Below the pieces are notes generated by a model. It saw only the letters and a program-made list of their open reading frames with translations, was not told the DNA's origin and ran no database searches. From NCBI GenBank assembly GCA_021816625.1, contig JAKAXM010000004.1:62001-126000 (forward strand): a stretch of DNA of 64,000 nucleotides, read 5' to 3'. This document shows, piece by piece, positions 35,237 through 44,365 of this stretch. The translations under genes and the position numbers were made by a program. This stretch comes from Pseudomonadota bacterium. GTDB taxonomy: Bacteria > Pseudomonadota > Gammaproteobacteria > Acidiferrobacterales > Acidiferrobacteraceae. The first letter of the stretch is position 1. The number at the start of each line of letters is the position of its first letter.

Positions 35237-36046
35237 CTAGAAGCCCACCATGACGTGCAATAGCTTCCGGTAGGGAAGGTAGGCCTGGTCTTGGACCGCC
35301 ACCAGGGATTTGTGTCCGAACATGTCACGTAAGGGCTTGGTTGCCGCCAGGCCCGCGGGGCTTAGGAGCGCCTGCACGATCTTTTGGCGCAAGGCCCGGG
35401 GTACGCGTGCATTGATCGAAAATCCTTGATTGGGGATGCCCGGGGCCCGATAGGCGATGGTGAGCGCCCCCGGGGAGCGCGCCGCCTGGCGCTTATAGAC
35501 CGGCAGTGGCTCGAGGGCGCCGACGCAGCCTCCCCCGATGATGTTGTGCGCGGCATCGGCAAAACTGTGGATGATGACATAGTAGGGTTGGCGGGCAGGG
35601 TTCGTAAACCAGCTATCAAGACGCAAGGTAGCGAGATTGGGCGGCGAGAAGGCGCATACGCTATGCCCCACGAGGTCTGTGATCTTGGTGATGGGCGGGC
35701 CGTTCTTTTTGGTGACCAGCACGAAATTGAGATGTCCGGCCAGTGCTACGGCCGCGTGATCATGAAAGTGCGCCACGCGCCAGCCGATGAAGGCGGGGCC
35801 ATCGAAGTAGATGTCGGCCGTATTGGCGCGCACGTCGGCCATATAGCTAAGCCAGTTACTCGTATAGTGAAAGACGATGGATGCGCCCGTCGCTCGCGTC
35901 AGGAAGCGCGCGATCTTCCCATAGACCGCCACCGCCTCGGCTCTATTCGCGCGGGGCGGGCTGATGAAGGTGTAGCTGCCCGTGGCAGCCCAGCTCGGCG
36001 TTGATGCCGACAACCATGCGATCGCAATGATCAGGACCCGTCTCAT
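35237..36046 (-). CDS. PhnD-like periplasmic substrate-binding protein
   Basis: 269 residues. Signal peptide ending STPSWA. The domain matches phosphate/phosphonate-type binding proteins: LTRATGASIVFHYTSNWLSYMADVRANTADIYFDGPAFIGWR, then VLVTKKNGPPITKITDLVGHSVCAF and a C-terminal GFSINARVPRALRQKIVQALL. No ABC permease or ATPase is adjacent, so it may serve a distant transporter or act as a sensor input. Convergent with the sigma-54 activator and divergent from the gcv operon. Ligand unknown. Confidence 0.8.
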   Translation of the reverse strand: MRRVLIIAIAWLSASTPSWAATGSYTFISPPRANRAEAVAVYGKIARFLTRATGASIVFHYTSNWLSYMADVRANTADIYFDGPAFIGWRVAHFHDHAAVALAGHLNFVLVTKKNGPPITKITDLVGHSVCAFSPPNLATLRLDSWFTNPARQPYYVIIHSFADAAHNIIGGGCVGALEPLPVYKRQAARSPGALTIAYRAPGIPNQGFSINARVPRALRQKIVQALLSPAGLAATKPLRDMFGHKSLVAVQDQAYLPYRKLLHVMVGF

Positions 36047-36119
36047 CTCTCCTCCTTATGCCTACGTTCGGGGTCCGCGAGAACCCGCCCCGCTTATTTC
36101 AGGCGTTCTGACGCCGCCT

Positions 36120-36139
36120 CTAGTCTTTTTTAAGACTAG
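36120..36139. repeat. Inverted repeat CTAGTCTT-TTTT-AAGACTAG
   Basis: Eight-base perfect arms with a four-base loop, in the divergent interval between the PhnD-like gene and the glycine riboswitch. It is 74 bases upstream of the PhnD-like start. Possible operator for the leftward gene; no T-run directly after it, so a terminator seems less likely. Confidence 0.4.
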
Positions 36140-36250
36140 CCCTTTCGTTTCGGGAAGCAAGTCTCGCGGCGTCACCCGTCTAGGCGTGGCCGCGGACGCA
36201 GGGCTCTTGGCCGAGCGCGGCTAGGCGTGGCGTTTGCGCGGGCCTGCTGT

Positions 36251-36256
36251 TATAGT
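36251..36256 (+). promoter_or_regulatory. Possible -10 box (TATAGT) before the glycine riboswitch
   Basis: TATAGT lies about 20 bases ahead of the first aptamer, a suitable distance for the gcv transcript start. The best-spaced -35 (TGGCGT) is poor, so this is only a suggestion. Confidence 0.35.
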
Positions 36257-36271
36257 TCGCGGGCGACAGCA

Positions 36272-36437
36272 AGCTTGCGGGAGAGGCCCAGCCCGGCACG
36301 GGAGGGGCGCCGACGACGCAACCGCCCGGAAACGTGCCGGCAAAAGGACCGCAAGGCTTATACGTCGACTCTGGAGAGAGACTGCAAAACGGTCCACCGA
36401 AGGGGCTCAAGCTCTCAGGTTAGGGGACAGAGGGGTG
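36272..36437 (+). ncRNA. Tandem glycine riboswitch
   Basis: Two aptamers in series upstream of gcvT. The first has gcgggagaggccc, gcgccgacgacgcaaccgcc and ggcaaaaggaccgc; the second has gactctggagagagactgc, ccaccgaaggggctcaagc and ctctcaggttaggggacag. These are the conserved blocks of the glycine class, which turns on glycine cleavage genes when glycine is abundant. Downstream, CTCGTG/CACGAG (36447-36469) can form a short hairpin without a T-run, so control is probably at translation start rather than termination. Confidence 0.9.
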
Positions 36438-36497
36438 ACTGGAGCGCTCGTGGCGGGTAGACGCACGAGTTCGTGTGTATCAAACGCGAGATCTCTC

Positions 36498-37589
36498 ATG
36501 GGTCACCGAACCCCGCTGTACGAACAACACATCAAGGCCGGCGCCCGCATGGTCGATTTCGGGGGCTGGGACATGCCGCTCCACTACGGGTCGCAGATCG
36601 CCGAACACCATGCGGTACGCACCGCAGCCGGGATCTTCGATGTCTCGCATATGCGCGCCGTCGACATCCGCGGCCCGGACGCTCGCCCGTTTTTGCGCTA
36701 TATGCTGGCCAATGATGTAGCCAAGCTTGCGGTCCCGGGCAAGGCCCTCTATGGCTGCCTGCTCAACGAGCAGGGCGGCATTCTCGATGACCTGCTCACC
36801 TATTTTGTGGCCCCCGATTGGTATCGCCTGGTCGTCAACGCCGGTCCGGCGCAGCAGGATATCGCGTGGTTGCGCCGGCATGTGGCGTCGTGGGCAGTCG
36901 AGATCACCCCGCGCCCCGACCTCGCCATGATCGCTGTGCAGGGGCCGCGCGCCTATACCCTCGCCCACGGCGTGCTGGAACCGGATACGCACGCCGCACT
37001 CTTGCAGCTCAAGCCTTTTTCGGCGGTCCTGAGCGGCGATTTGTTCGTGGCCCGCACCGGCTACACCGGGGAGGAAGGCTTCGAGATATTGCTGGCCGCC
37101 GAGCGCGCACCCGCCTTGTGGGAGGCCTTCGTCCGTCACGGGGTCGTTCCCGCAGGCCTGGGGGCGCGCGATACTTTGCGTCTGGAGGCCGGAATGAACC
37201 TCTATGGTCGCGACATGGATGCGACCGTATCTCCGCTCGAGGCGGGTCTGGCGTGGACCGTGAGCCTTACGCCCGAGCGCGATTTCCTGGGCCGTGAGGC
37301 CCTGTTGGCGCTGCGTGAGCGCGGTGTGGCCCTGCGCCTCACGGGGCTTTTGCTGGCGGGGCCCGGCGTGCTGCGCGCCGGTCAGGAGGTTCGCGGGGCA
37401 TGGGGGGAGGGCGTCGTGACAAGTGGCACGTTTTCCCCATCGCTCGCGCACGGCATCGGTTTCGTGCGTGTCCCGCAGGCCGCCCCCGATGGCGCCCTTT
37501 GCGAGGTGGTCGGGCGATCTGGGCAGGGCAATCCAGCGCGTCTTGTGGCGCCGCCGTTCGTGCGCAACGGGCGCGCGCTCATTGATTGA
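36498..37589 (+). CDS. gcvT: Glycine cleavage system T protein (aminomethyltransferase)
   Basis: 363 residues from the ATG at 36498 (MGHRTPLYEQHIKAGARMVDFGGWDMPLHY); the track ORF from 36234 runs through the riboswitch and cannot be right. AGIFDVSHMRAVDIRG, GYTGEEGFEILL and LRLEAGMNLYGRDMD are typical T-protein segments. It transfers the methylene group from the H-protein arm to tetrahydrofolate and releases ammonia. First gene of the operon. Confidence 0.95.
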   Translation: MGHRTPLYEQHIKAGARMVDFGGWDMPLHYGSQIAEHHAVRTAAGIFDVSHMRAVDIRGPDARPFLRYMLANDVAKLAVPGKALYGCLLNEQGGILDDLLTYFVAPDWYRLVVNAGPAQQDIAWLRRHVASWAVEITPRPDLAMIAVQGPRAYTLAHGVLEPDTHAALLQLKPFSAVLSGDLFVARTGYTGEEGFEILLAAERAPALWEAFVRHGVVPAGLGARDTLRLEAGMNLYGRDMDATVSPLEAGLAWTVSLTPERDFLGREALLALRERGVALRLTGLLLAGPGVLRAGQEVRGAWGEGVVTSGTFSPSLAHGIGFVRVPQAAPDGALCEVVGRSGQGNPARLVAPPFVRNGRALID

Positions 37590-37602
37590 GAGGAAGCGAT
37601 AG

Positions 37603-37992
37603 ATGAGTAAGGTACCAGCGGAATTGCGTTACACGAAGAGCCACGAATGGGTGCGCGCGGCCGGCGACGGTTTCGTGGTCGGTATCACCGATCACGCTCA
37701 GGATCTCATGGGCGACATGGTGTTCGTGGAACTGCCCAAGACGGGAACGCGGCTGGTCGCGGGCAAGGAATGCGCGGTGGTCGAATCAGTCAAGGCGGCA
37801 TCCGATATCTATGCGCCGTTTTCAGGCGAGGTCACGGAGATCAACGCTGCGCTCGCCCAGGCCCCGGAGACGCTCAACAGCGATCCCTATGGGGCGGGGT
37901 GGCTCTTCAAGATGGGCGGGGTCGAGGGGCAGGCCCTGGAAGGCTTGCTCGATGCCGCGGGCTACGAGGCCTTGCTCGCCCAGGAAACATAA
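37603..37992 (+). CDS. gcvH: Glycine cleavage system H protein
   Basis: 129 residues. [36 protein letters not shown] and the lipoylation site [21 protein letters not shown] with its central Lys. Carries the aminomethyl group between P, T and L proteins on a lipoyl arm. Lies 13 bp after gcvT and 2 bp before gcvPA. Confidence 0.96.
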   Translation: MSKVPAELRYTKSHEWVRAAGDGFVVGITDHAQDLMGDMVFVELPKTGTRLVAGKECAVVESVKAASDIYAPFSGEVTEINAALAQAPETLNSDPYGAGWLFKMGGVEGQALEGLLDAAGYEALLAQET

Positions 37993-37994
37993 GG

Positions 37995-39395
37995 ATGGCC
38001 TTCATTCCCCATACCGAGGCCGAAACCCAGGCCATGGAGGCGGTTCTTGGCGTGGCGGGCGCCGAGGATCTCTTTGCGGAGATCCCGGCGGCCTTGCGCG
38101 CTGCCCCGCTCGCGCAGATCCCCCCGGCACTCACCGAACAAGAGGTCATGCGGCTCATGCGCGAACGCGCATCGGCCGATGGCGAGTTTCTGACCTTCCT
38201 CGGGGCCGGCGCCTATGAGCACCATATCCCGGCGGCTGTCTGGGAGATCGTCGGGCGCGGCGAGTTTTATACGGCCTACACCCCCTATCAGGCCGAGGCG
38301 AGCCAAGGCACCCTGCAACTGCTCTATGAGTTTCAGAGCATGATCGCAAGTCTCGTGGGTCTCGATGTCGCCAACGCAAGTCTCTATGACGGAGCGTCCG
38401 CCCTGGCCGAGGCCGTACTCATGGCCGTGCGTTTGGGCGGGGGGGCACGGCGGGTACTGATTCCCGAGACCGTGCACCCCCTTTATCGCCGCGTCGTGCA
38501 GACCATCGTTTCCGCGCAGGGCATAGACTTAGACATCGTGCCCATGACGGCAGACGGCACGACGGATAAGGCGATCCTCGCGACCCGTTTAGCCGGGGCG
38601 GTCGCGCTTGTCATCCCGCAACCCAATTTCTTCGGGCGTCTTGAGGATGCCGACGCGCTGGCCACGCTTGCCCAGACGCACGGGCTTATCGTCATAGGGC
38701 TCGTCAATCCGGTGGCCTGCGCATGGCTCAGTCCCCCGGGAGAGTGGGGCCGCGGTTGCGATATCGCTGTAGGCGAGGGTCAGCCACTCGGGGTGCCGCT
38801 TGCGTCGGGCGGCCCCTATTTCGGCTTTATGGCTTGCAAGCGTGAACATGTGCGGCAGATGCCGGGACGTATCGCCGGGCGGACCGTTGATGCCGCCGGT
38901 CATGAGGCCTTCACCCTTACCCTTCAGGCGCGCGAGCAACACATACGCCGCTCGAAGGCGACTTCGAATATTTGTACCAATCAGGGCCTGTTGGTGGCGG
39001 CGGCCACTATCCATATGGCTCTACTGGGGCCGGTCGGCTTGCGGCGGGTCGCGCTGACCGCCCATGCCAACATGGTCGCCTTGAGTCAGCGTCTGACTGC
39101 CACCCCGGGCGTGCGCCTGGCATTTCCCGGCCAGCCGTTTTTCCATGAGGTGGCGCTGCGCATCGATGCCCCGGTCCCCGAGGTGTTGCGGGCCCTGGAA
39201 GCTCAGGGCATCTTGGGCGGCTATCCGCTGGGTGAGGATTATCCAGGGCTTGCCGACGGTCTACTCGTTTGCGCGACCGAGACTAAGACGGCCGCCGATA
39301 TCGAACGTTACGCGGGACACCTGGAACGTATCGTGAGCAAGCGCCGGCTCGACCCGCCGTGCGCTTACAAGGACAACAACCAAAGGAGTTCATGA
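37995..39395 (+). CDS. gcvPA: Glycine dehydrogenase (decarboxylating) subunit 1
   Basis: 466 residues from the ATG at 37995 (ribosome site aagg); the track ORF start 37647 is inside gcv[61 protein letters not shown] and [15 protein letters not shown] are diagnostic for the N-terminal half-type P protein. Works with GcvPB in glycine decarboxylation. Confidence 0.95.
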   Translation: MAFIPHTEAETQAMEAVLGVAGAEDLFAEIPAALRAAPLAQIPPALTEQEVMRLMRERASADGEFLTFLGAGAYEHHIPAAVWEIVGRGEFYTAYTPYQAEASQGTLQLLYEFQSMIASLVGLDVANASLYDGASALAEAVLMAVRLGGGARRVLIPETVHPLYRRVVQTIVSAQGIDLDIVPMTADGTTDKAILATRLAGAVALVIPQPNFFGRLEDADALATLAQTHGLIVIGLVNPVACAWLSPPGEWGRGCDIAVGEGQPLGVPLASGGPYFGFMACKREHVRQMPGRIAGRTVDAAGHEAFTLTLQAREQHIRRSKATSNICTNQGLLVAAATIHMALLGPVGLRRVALTAHANMVALSQRLTATPGVRLAFPGQPFFHEVALRIDAPVPEVLRALEAQGILGGYPLGEDYPGLADGLLVCATETKTAADIERYAGHLERIVSKRRLDPPCAYKDNNQRSS

Positions 39396-39396
39396 C

Positions 39397-39897
39397 ATGG
39401 CGAAGATCACCCTGAAGGGCAGTCCCTACACGACCTCCGGCGAGCTGCCGAAGGTCGGCACCATTGCGCCCGGTTTCCGGCTTGTGAACGGGGCCTTGGC
39501 CGATGTGACCCTGGATGAGTTCAAGGGGCGCAAGAAGATCATCAATATCGTGCCCAGTCTCGACACCCCGGTGTGCGCCATCAGCACCAAGCGTTTCGAC
39601 GAGTATGCCGCCAAGGACCGCAACACCGTGGTCCTGGTCGTATCGGCGGATCTGCCGTTCGCCCAGGGGCGGTTTTGCGCCACCGAGGGCACGACCCATG
39701 TGGTCCCGCTTTCCATGATGCGTGACCGCCATTTCGCCCGCGACTACGGCGTGCTCATTCAGGATGGGCCGCTGGGCGGCATTACCGCGCGCGCTGTCGT
39801 CGTCTTGGCCGCGGACAACAAGGTCCTATACACGGAGTTGGTCCCGGAGATCGGCGACGAACCAAACTATGCCGCGGCGATCGCCGCGGCCGGGTAG
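39397..39897 (+). CDS. tpx: Thiol peroxidase
   Basis: 166 residues, family length. Peroxidatic Cys in IVPSLDTPVCAIST near residue 59 and resolving Cys in LPFAQGRFCATEG near 93; DYGVLIQDGPLGGITARAVVVL is typical of Tpx. Reduces peroxides with thioredoxin. It sits 1 bp after gcvPA and 6 bp before gcvPB, splitting the two subunits of one enzyme, so it is co-expressed under the glycine riboswitch. Confidence 0.94.
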   Translation: MAKITLKGSPYTTSGELPKVGTIAPGFRLVNGALADVTLDEFKGRKKIINIVPSLDTPVCAISTKRFDEYAAKDRNTVVLVVSADLPFAQGRFCATEGTTHVVPLSMMRDRHFARDYGVLIQDGPLGGITARAVVVLAADNKVLYTELVPEIGDEPNYAAAIAAAG

Positions 39898-39903
39898 CCT
39901 ATC

Positions 39904-41364
39904 GTGCTGATCTTTGAGAAGGGCCAGGGCGGCCGCCTGAATGTCGGGCAGATGCCGCGTCCCGTGGCAGAGCCCGCCGATATACCGGCGGGTTTTCTGC
40001 GGCGCACGCCCCTGTTGTGGCCGGAGGTCTCGGAACTCCAGGTCGTCCGCCACTATACACAACTGAGTCAGCGCAACTTCTCCATCGACACACATTTCTA
40101 TCCGCTCGGCTCCTGCACGATGAAATACAATCCGCGAGCGGCACACGCGGCGGCCCGGCTTCCCGGTTTTGCCAACCGTCATCCGCTTGCCCCGGAATCG
40201 ACGGGCCAGGGTTTTCTTGCCTGTCTTTTTGAACTGCAGGAGATATTGAAGGATGTAACGGGCATGAAGGCGGTCTCCTTGACGCCCATGGCAGGCGCCC
40301 AGGGCGAATTTGCGGGCGTGGCCATGATCCGGGCCTATCATAGGGCCCGCCATGATGAGGCGCGTACCGAGATCCTGATACCGAAGGCCGCGCACGGCAC
40401 CAACCCGGCGACCGCTGCCATGTGCGGTTATCGGGTCCGCGAGATCGAAGTGAATGCGAGCGGGGATATCGATCTGGCCGACCTCAAGGCCGCGCTCGGG
40501 CCCCGTACCGCAGGCCTCATGCTGACCAATCCGTCGACCCTCGGGGTCTTTGATCGTCATATCGGAGAGATCGCGGCCGAGGTTCATGCCGCCGGCGGCC
40601 TCCTTTACTACGACGGCGCGAATCTCAATGCCATTCTCGGGCGCGTCAAGCCTGGTGACATGGGTTTCGACGTCGTACACCTGAATCTGCACAAGACCTT
40701 CTCGACACCTCATGGCGGCGGTGGGCCGGGTGCGGGGCCCGTAGGTGTCGGCGAGCGCCTGCTGCCGTTTCTGCCAGTACCCATCGTCGGTGAAAGTGCC
40801 GGGCGCTATTACTGGATCACCGAAAAGACGCGCCCACAGTCTATCGGTCGCCTGTCGACCTTCATGGGTAACGCCGGTGTTTTGCTGCGCGCCTATGTCT
40901 ATGCCCGGTTGATCGGCCGCGAGGGCATGGTGCCTGTCGCCCGGTACGCGACTCTGAATGCGAATTATTTGTTGAAGCGGCTCATCGATCTGGGTTTCGA
41001 GGCCGCCTATCCCGGCCGCCGGGCCACGCACGAATTTTTGTTGACACTAAAGGGTCTGAAGGACGAGACGGGCGTCACGGCGCTCGACGTCGCCAAGCGT
41101 CTGCTCGACAAGGGGTACCATGCCCCCACGATCTATTTCCCGCTCATGGTGCCCGAGTGTCTCTTGATCGAACCGACCGAGACCGAGACCCGTCAGGAAC
41201 TCGACGGTTTTGTCGCCGCCATGGCCGAGATCTTGACCGAGGCGCGCACTACCCCCGAGATCCTGAAAACGGCGCCTCACACCTTACCGGTCCGCCGTGT
41301 CGACGAGGCGCGCGCAGCGCGTACCCTCGATCTGGCGTGGCGTCCTGAGTCCGTTTCTGCCTGA
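39904..41364 (+). CDS. gcvPB: Glycine dehydrogenase (decarboxylating) subunit 2
   Basis: 486 residues from a GTG. LSQRNFSIDTHFYPLGSCTMKYNPR, IPKAAHGTNPATAAMCGY, LYYDGANLNAILG, and the PLP-lysine region HLNLHKTFSTPHGGGGPGAGPVGV. It carries the PLP cofactor and pairs with GcvPA. Last clear gcv gene; the L protein (lipoamide dehydrogenase) is not in the window. Confidence 0.95.
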   Translation: MLIFEKGQGGRLNVGQMPRPVAEPADIPAGFLRRTPLLWPEVSELQVVRHYTQLSQRNFSIDTHFYPLGSCTMKYNPRAAHAAARLPGFANRHPLAPESTGQGFLACLFELQEILKDVTGMKAVSLTPMAGAQGEFAGVAMIRAYHRARHDEARTEILIPKAAHGTNPATAAMCGYRVREIEVNASGDIDLADLKAALGPRTAGLMLTNPSTLGVFDRHIGEIAAEVHAAGGLLYYDGANLNAILGRVKPGDMGFDVVHLNLHKTFSTPHGGGGPGAGPVGVGERLLPFLPVPIVGESAGRYYWITEKTRPQSIGRLSTFMGNAGVLLRAYVYARLIGREGMVPVARYATLNANYLLKRLIDLGFEAAYPGRRATHEFLLTLKGLKDETGVTALDVAKRLLDKGYHAPTIYFPLMVPECLLIEPTETETRQELDGFVAAMAEILTEARTTPEILKTAPHTLPVRRVDEARAARTLDLAWRPESVSA

Positions 41365-41487
41365 GGTCGGCGTTCGCCACCCATCGGGCCTTTTCTTCCA
41401 CTGGGGCCCTTTGGCATTTCAGGGGCTGCCGTCGACCGTTATGCTGCGTGGACATCGGGTCGGGCGCACGGCGGGGACGGCCAATTC

Positions 41488-42441
41488 ATGAGGGTTTTAA
41501 GAGACATGACCGCGCTTATCTGTGGCTCTTTTGCGTTCGACACGATCATGGTGTTCCCCGACAAGTTCGGCCGCCACATCCTGCCGGATCAGCTCCATAT
41601 CCTGAACGTATCGTTCATGGTGCCGCGCTTGCGTCGCGAATTCGGCGGCTGCGCGGGCAACATCGCCTATAACCTGAACGCCTTGGGCGGCAAGGCGTTG
41701 CCCATGGGGACGGTCGGCGAAGATTTTGCGCCCTACGCCCAGTGGATGGATGGTCACGGCATCGCGCGTACGCATGTTACGCAGATCCCTGGCGCTTATA
41801 CGGCACAGGCATTCATAACCACGGATATCGATGACAATCAGATAACCGCTTTTCATCCAGGGGCGATGTCCGAGTCCCACCGCAACCGGGTAGGCGACGC
41901 TACCGGCGTCACATTCGGCATTGTTTCGCCCGATGGCCGCGAGGGCATGATAGAGCATGCCGAGCAGTTTGCCGAAGCCGGCGTTCCCTTCATATTCGAC
42001 CCCGGCCAGGGACTACCGATGTTCGGCCAGGCGGATCTACGGCGATTCATTGAACAGGCGGACTACGTCTGCGTAAACGATTATGAAGCAAAACTCCTAG
42101 CCATGCGGGCCGAGCTCGATATGGACGAGATCACGCAGCGCACCCGCGCCTTCATCATTACGAAAGGCGCGGAAGGCTCGGAGATCCGTGTCAAGGGAAA
42201 GATTCACGATATCCCCGCCGTACGCGCGGAACGTGTGGTTGACCCAACGGGCTGTGGAGACGCTTATCGGGCCGGGATTTTATACGGTCTCGAGCGGGGC
42301 TTTGATTGGGAGACCAGCGGGCGAGTTGCATCGCTCCTCAGTTCTTTGAAGATTGAACAGGCCGGAACGCAGAACCACGTGGTGACCCCGGAGGGGTTCC
42401 GCAAGCGCTTTACCGATGTATTTGGATATGATCTGAATTAA
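41488..42441 (+). CDS. PfkB-family sugar/nucleoside kinase
   Basis: 317 residues; MTALICGSFAFDTIMVF at 41506 is the conserved start, so the true N-terminus may be six residues shorter. REFGGCAGNIAYNLNALGG is the first PfkB signature and VDPTGCGDAYRAGILYGL the second, with the catalytic Asp. It resembles the adenosine-kinase-like PfkB group of proteobacteria. Follows gcvPB by 123 bp; a functional link is not evident. Confidence 0.88.
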   Translation: MRVLRDMTALICGSFAFDTIMVFPDKFGRHILPDQLHILNVSFMVPRLRREFGGCAGNIAYNLNALGGKALPMGTVGEDFAPYAQWMDGHGIARTHVTQIPGAYTAQAFITTDIDDNQITAFHPGAMSESHRNRVGDATGVTFGIVSPDGREGMIEHAEQFAEAGVPFIFDPGQGLPMFGQADLRRFIEQADYVCVNDYEAKLLAMRAELDMDEITQRTRAFIITKGAEGSEIRVKGKIHDIPAVRAERVVDPTGCGDAYRAGILYGLERGFDWETSGRVASLLSSLKIEQAGTQNHVVTPEGFRKRFTDVFGYDLN

Positions 42442-42456
42442 AGAGGGCAGCGACGC

Positions 42457-43419
42457 ATGCTATTGGAATCCGTATTTGCCTTATTGAAGTCCGTGCCGGC
42501 CATTTTTTACGCCATAACGACCGGATCGACCATTACCCTAAGCGGCCTCTACATGCAAAACCGCAGCGAATCCGAACGCAATACGGAGCGGCTGCGGCAC
42601 GATGCCATGATGCGCGACCGCGAACGGGACATGGCTTTGCGCCGTGAGGTGTATCTGAAGTCCGCCGAGGCCCTGGCTCATGCCCAGGAATATCTCGCCG
42701 CATTCGCTCGCGAAGAGCTGGCGGCCGATCAGCACGAGGCGCTCATCAAAGGCATCGGCGGCGACCTGAACAAGGTCCATATCGTGGGCTCGCTTGCGAC
42801 CGTTCGCGCCATTGTCGAGGCCAATGAATTTTTTGTGCGCCGGGTCGCAGATCTAAGCGTGCAGCGCCTGCCGGTGCGCCGCCTAAAAGACGAGATCAAG
42901 GCCGAAGAGATGCTGCTGGAGGCGGCCGGCGGGCGCCGTGATGAGGCGCTGGCAAGAATGCGTGAGATGGATCAGGCACAGGCGACCGAGTCGGCATTCT
43001 GGGGCGTACAGAACCAGATATTGGCTGAGGCACAGAGCGCCATCGAGGGCGCCACGGAGCGGCTGCGGGAGTTGCGGGAAGGGCTTTTGACGATCGAGGC
43101 CCAGTTGTTGCGCGAGGCGGCGAACGCGGGTATTGCCTTTGGCGCGCTGGTCGTTCAGGCGAATGTGGCGATCCGTCGCGAGTTGGAGATGCCGCTCGAC
43201 ACCGAGGCCTATCTTGGGCTCATGGAGCGCTCCCAGGAACTTATCGCCCGCAATGTCGACACCTTTCGCGAACAGACGATCGAGGACCGGCGCACGGGTA
43301 GCGAGGCGCAAGCCACGAGCGCGCGGGTGGCCTTTGTGCAGTGGCTGGGCCGCCACAAGGATCCAGCCGGGCGTCCGCAGCCGGCGATCCCCGCGGTCGC
43401 CAATCAGAAGACCGGTTGA
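42457..43419 (+). CDS. Coiled-coil protein with one N-terminal membrane helix
   Basis: 320 residues. One hydrophobic segment at about 8-32 (LLKSVPAIFYAITTGSTITLSGLYM), then a long charged, mostly helical region: RNTERLRHDAMMRDRERDMALRRE, KDEIKAEEMLLEAAGGRRDEALARM, ATERLRELREGLLTIEAQLLREAAN. No enzymatic motif and no family I recognise. It starts 15 bp after the PfkB gene, so they may be co-transcribed. The helix-plus-coil layout fits a membrane-tethered scaffold. Confidence 0.75.
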   Translation: MLLESVFALLKSVPAIFYAITTGSTITLSGLYMQNRSESERNTERLRHDAMMRDRERDMALRREVYLKSAEALAHAQEYLAAFAREELAADQHEALIKGIGGDLNKVHIVGSLATVRAIVEANEFFVRRVADLSVQRLPVRRLKDEIKAEEMLLEAAGGRRDEALARMREMDQAQATESAFWGVQNQILAEAQSAIEGATERLRELREGLLTIEAQLLREAANAGIAFGALVVQANVAIRRELEMPLDTEAYLGLMERSQELIARNVDTFREQTIEDRRTGSEAQATSARVAFVQWLGRHKDPAGRPQPAIPAVANQKTG

Positions 43420-43541
43420 TCGGCTGGCGATCTGAGCGTTATCCGCGGGCGCGATCACCGCGGCGGTAGTCCCTCGCCCGATCCGGGCATGCCCAGAGAA
43501 ATAGCTGCCCTTCCGGGCGGCCACGGTTTCATTCCATCCCT

Positions 43542-43718
43542 TTACGTGAGAACCAATAGTACCGCGCCTACAATGGCGGCTTTAAGGAGCAGGGCTTGGT
43601 AGTGTCTCGCGCTTGGCGACCCGCAGTATCTCAACTTGCGCGGCCGCTGTGTCCTCGGGGCCGCATGCGGCAGCAGCTCTCGGGCAAGAGAGCGTCTGGT
43701 CCCGAGGTGCGCGTTCAT
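43542..43718 (-). CDS. Possible 58-residue protein with C-terminal membrane helix
   Basis: An ATG two bases after the methyltransferase stop opens a 58-codon frame, MNAHLGTRRSLARELLPHAA, ending with a hydrophobic helix LLLKAAIVGAVLLVLT. The polar N-terminal half is Arg-rich and unremarkable. The close spacing favours translation; nothing else supports it. It is only seen in the track as the end of a longer shadow frame. Confidence 0.2.
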   Translation of the reverse strand: MNAHLGTRRSLARELLPHAAPRTQRPRKLRYCGSPSARHYQALLLKAAIVGAVLLVLT

Positions 43719-43720
43719 GA

Positions 43721-44365
43721 TCAGGGGGCGTGGGGCCGCCGCACGGTTACCGCCAGGAAGGCACCCGTTGGCCATGACGCCGGCACTAACGGTTCGATGA
43801 GCCGGGCCATTAAACCTGCGCCCGGCAGGAACACCGCATATCCGGCGCACCATGTGGCGGGCATAATGCGCTGCAGCCAGCCCTTTACTGTCGTCATATC
43901 GTCCCAGCGGGCGCTCGCATAGGCGCCGCGCCCTGCCTTTTTCCGGTACAAGAGGCTGTGACGATGAAGCAAACCCAGAACGATGCCGCAACGCGCTACG
44001 CGCCACATTTCCGTGACGGCAGCCGCGGGATCCGTGACAAAGCACAAACTGGTTATAGCGGTACAGTAGTCGAAGTGTCCATCGACGAAGGGCAGGCGTT
44101 GCGCATCCCCTTGTACGTACGCTATGTTCGCGCCCTTCGTATGGGCGTAGGTAAGCGCTGCCCCGTCTAGATCGATGCCTGTCACCGCAAAACCGCAGGC
44201 GGCAAGGCGGCGGGCAAAATGGCCTGTCCCGGTCCCCACATCCAGGAGGGTGGCCCCCGCCCTCGGTGCCAGCAATCGCATGATCAAAGCAAACTCGCGC
44301 TCCGCAATCCAATGGCCACGTCGCGTGTGATACCACGCATTATACTGTTCCGGCGCCGACGCCAT
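43721..44365 (-). CDS. Class I SAM-dependent methyltransferase
   Basis: 214 residues. MSASAPEQ-like N-terminus with YNAWYHTRRGHWIAERE, then the SAM loop LLDVGTGTGHFARRLAA, VTGIDLDGAAL (acidic motif II) and GDAQRLPFVDGHFDYCTAI (motif III region). Matches methyltransferase type 11 proteins. Substrate unknown. It lies alone on the minus strand next to a decayed stretch. Confidence 0.88.
   Translation of the reverse strand: MASAPEQYNAWYHTRRGHWIAEREFALIMRLLAPRAGATLLDVGTGTGHFARRLAACGFAVTGIDLDGAALTYAHTKGANIAYVQGDAQRLPFVDGHFDYCTAITSLCFVTDPAAAVTEMWRVARCGIVLGLLHRHSLLYRKKAGRGAYASARWDDMTTVKGWLQRIMPATWCAGYAVFLPGAGLMARLIEPLVPASWPTGAFLAVTVRRPHAP

Noticed and set aside
36234-36497. N-terminal extension of GcvT from TTG 36234
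   Set aside because: It would translate the glycine riboswitch; the conserved GcvT start is at 36498.
41365-41487. GGGCC...GGCCC hairpin after gcvPB as a terminator
   Set aside because: Short stem, 15-base loop and only a three-base T stretch; not convincing.
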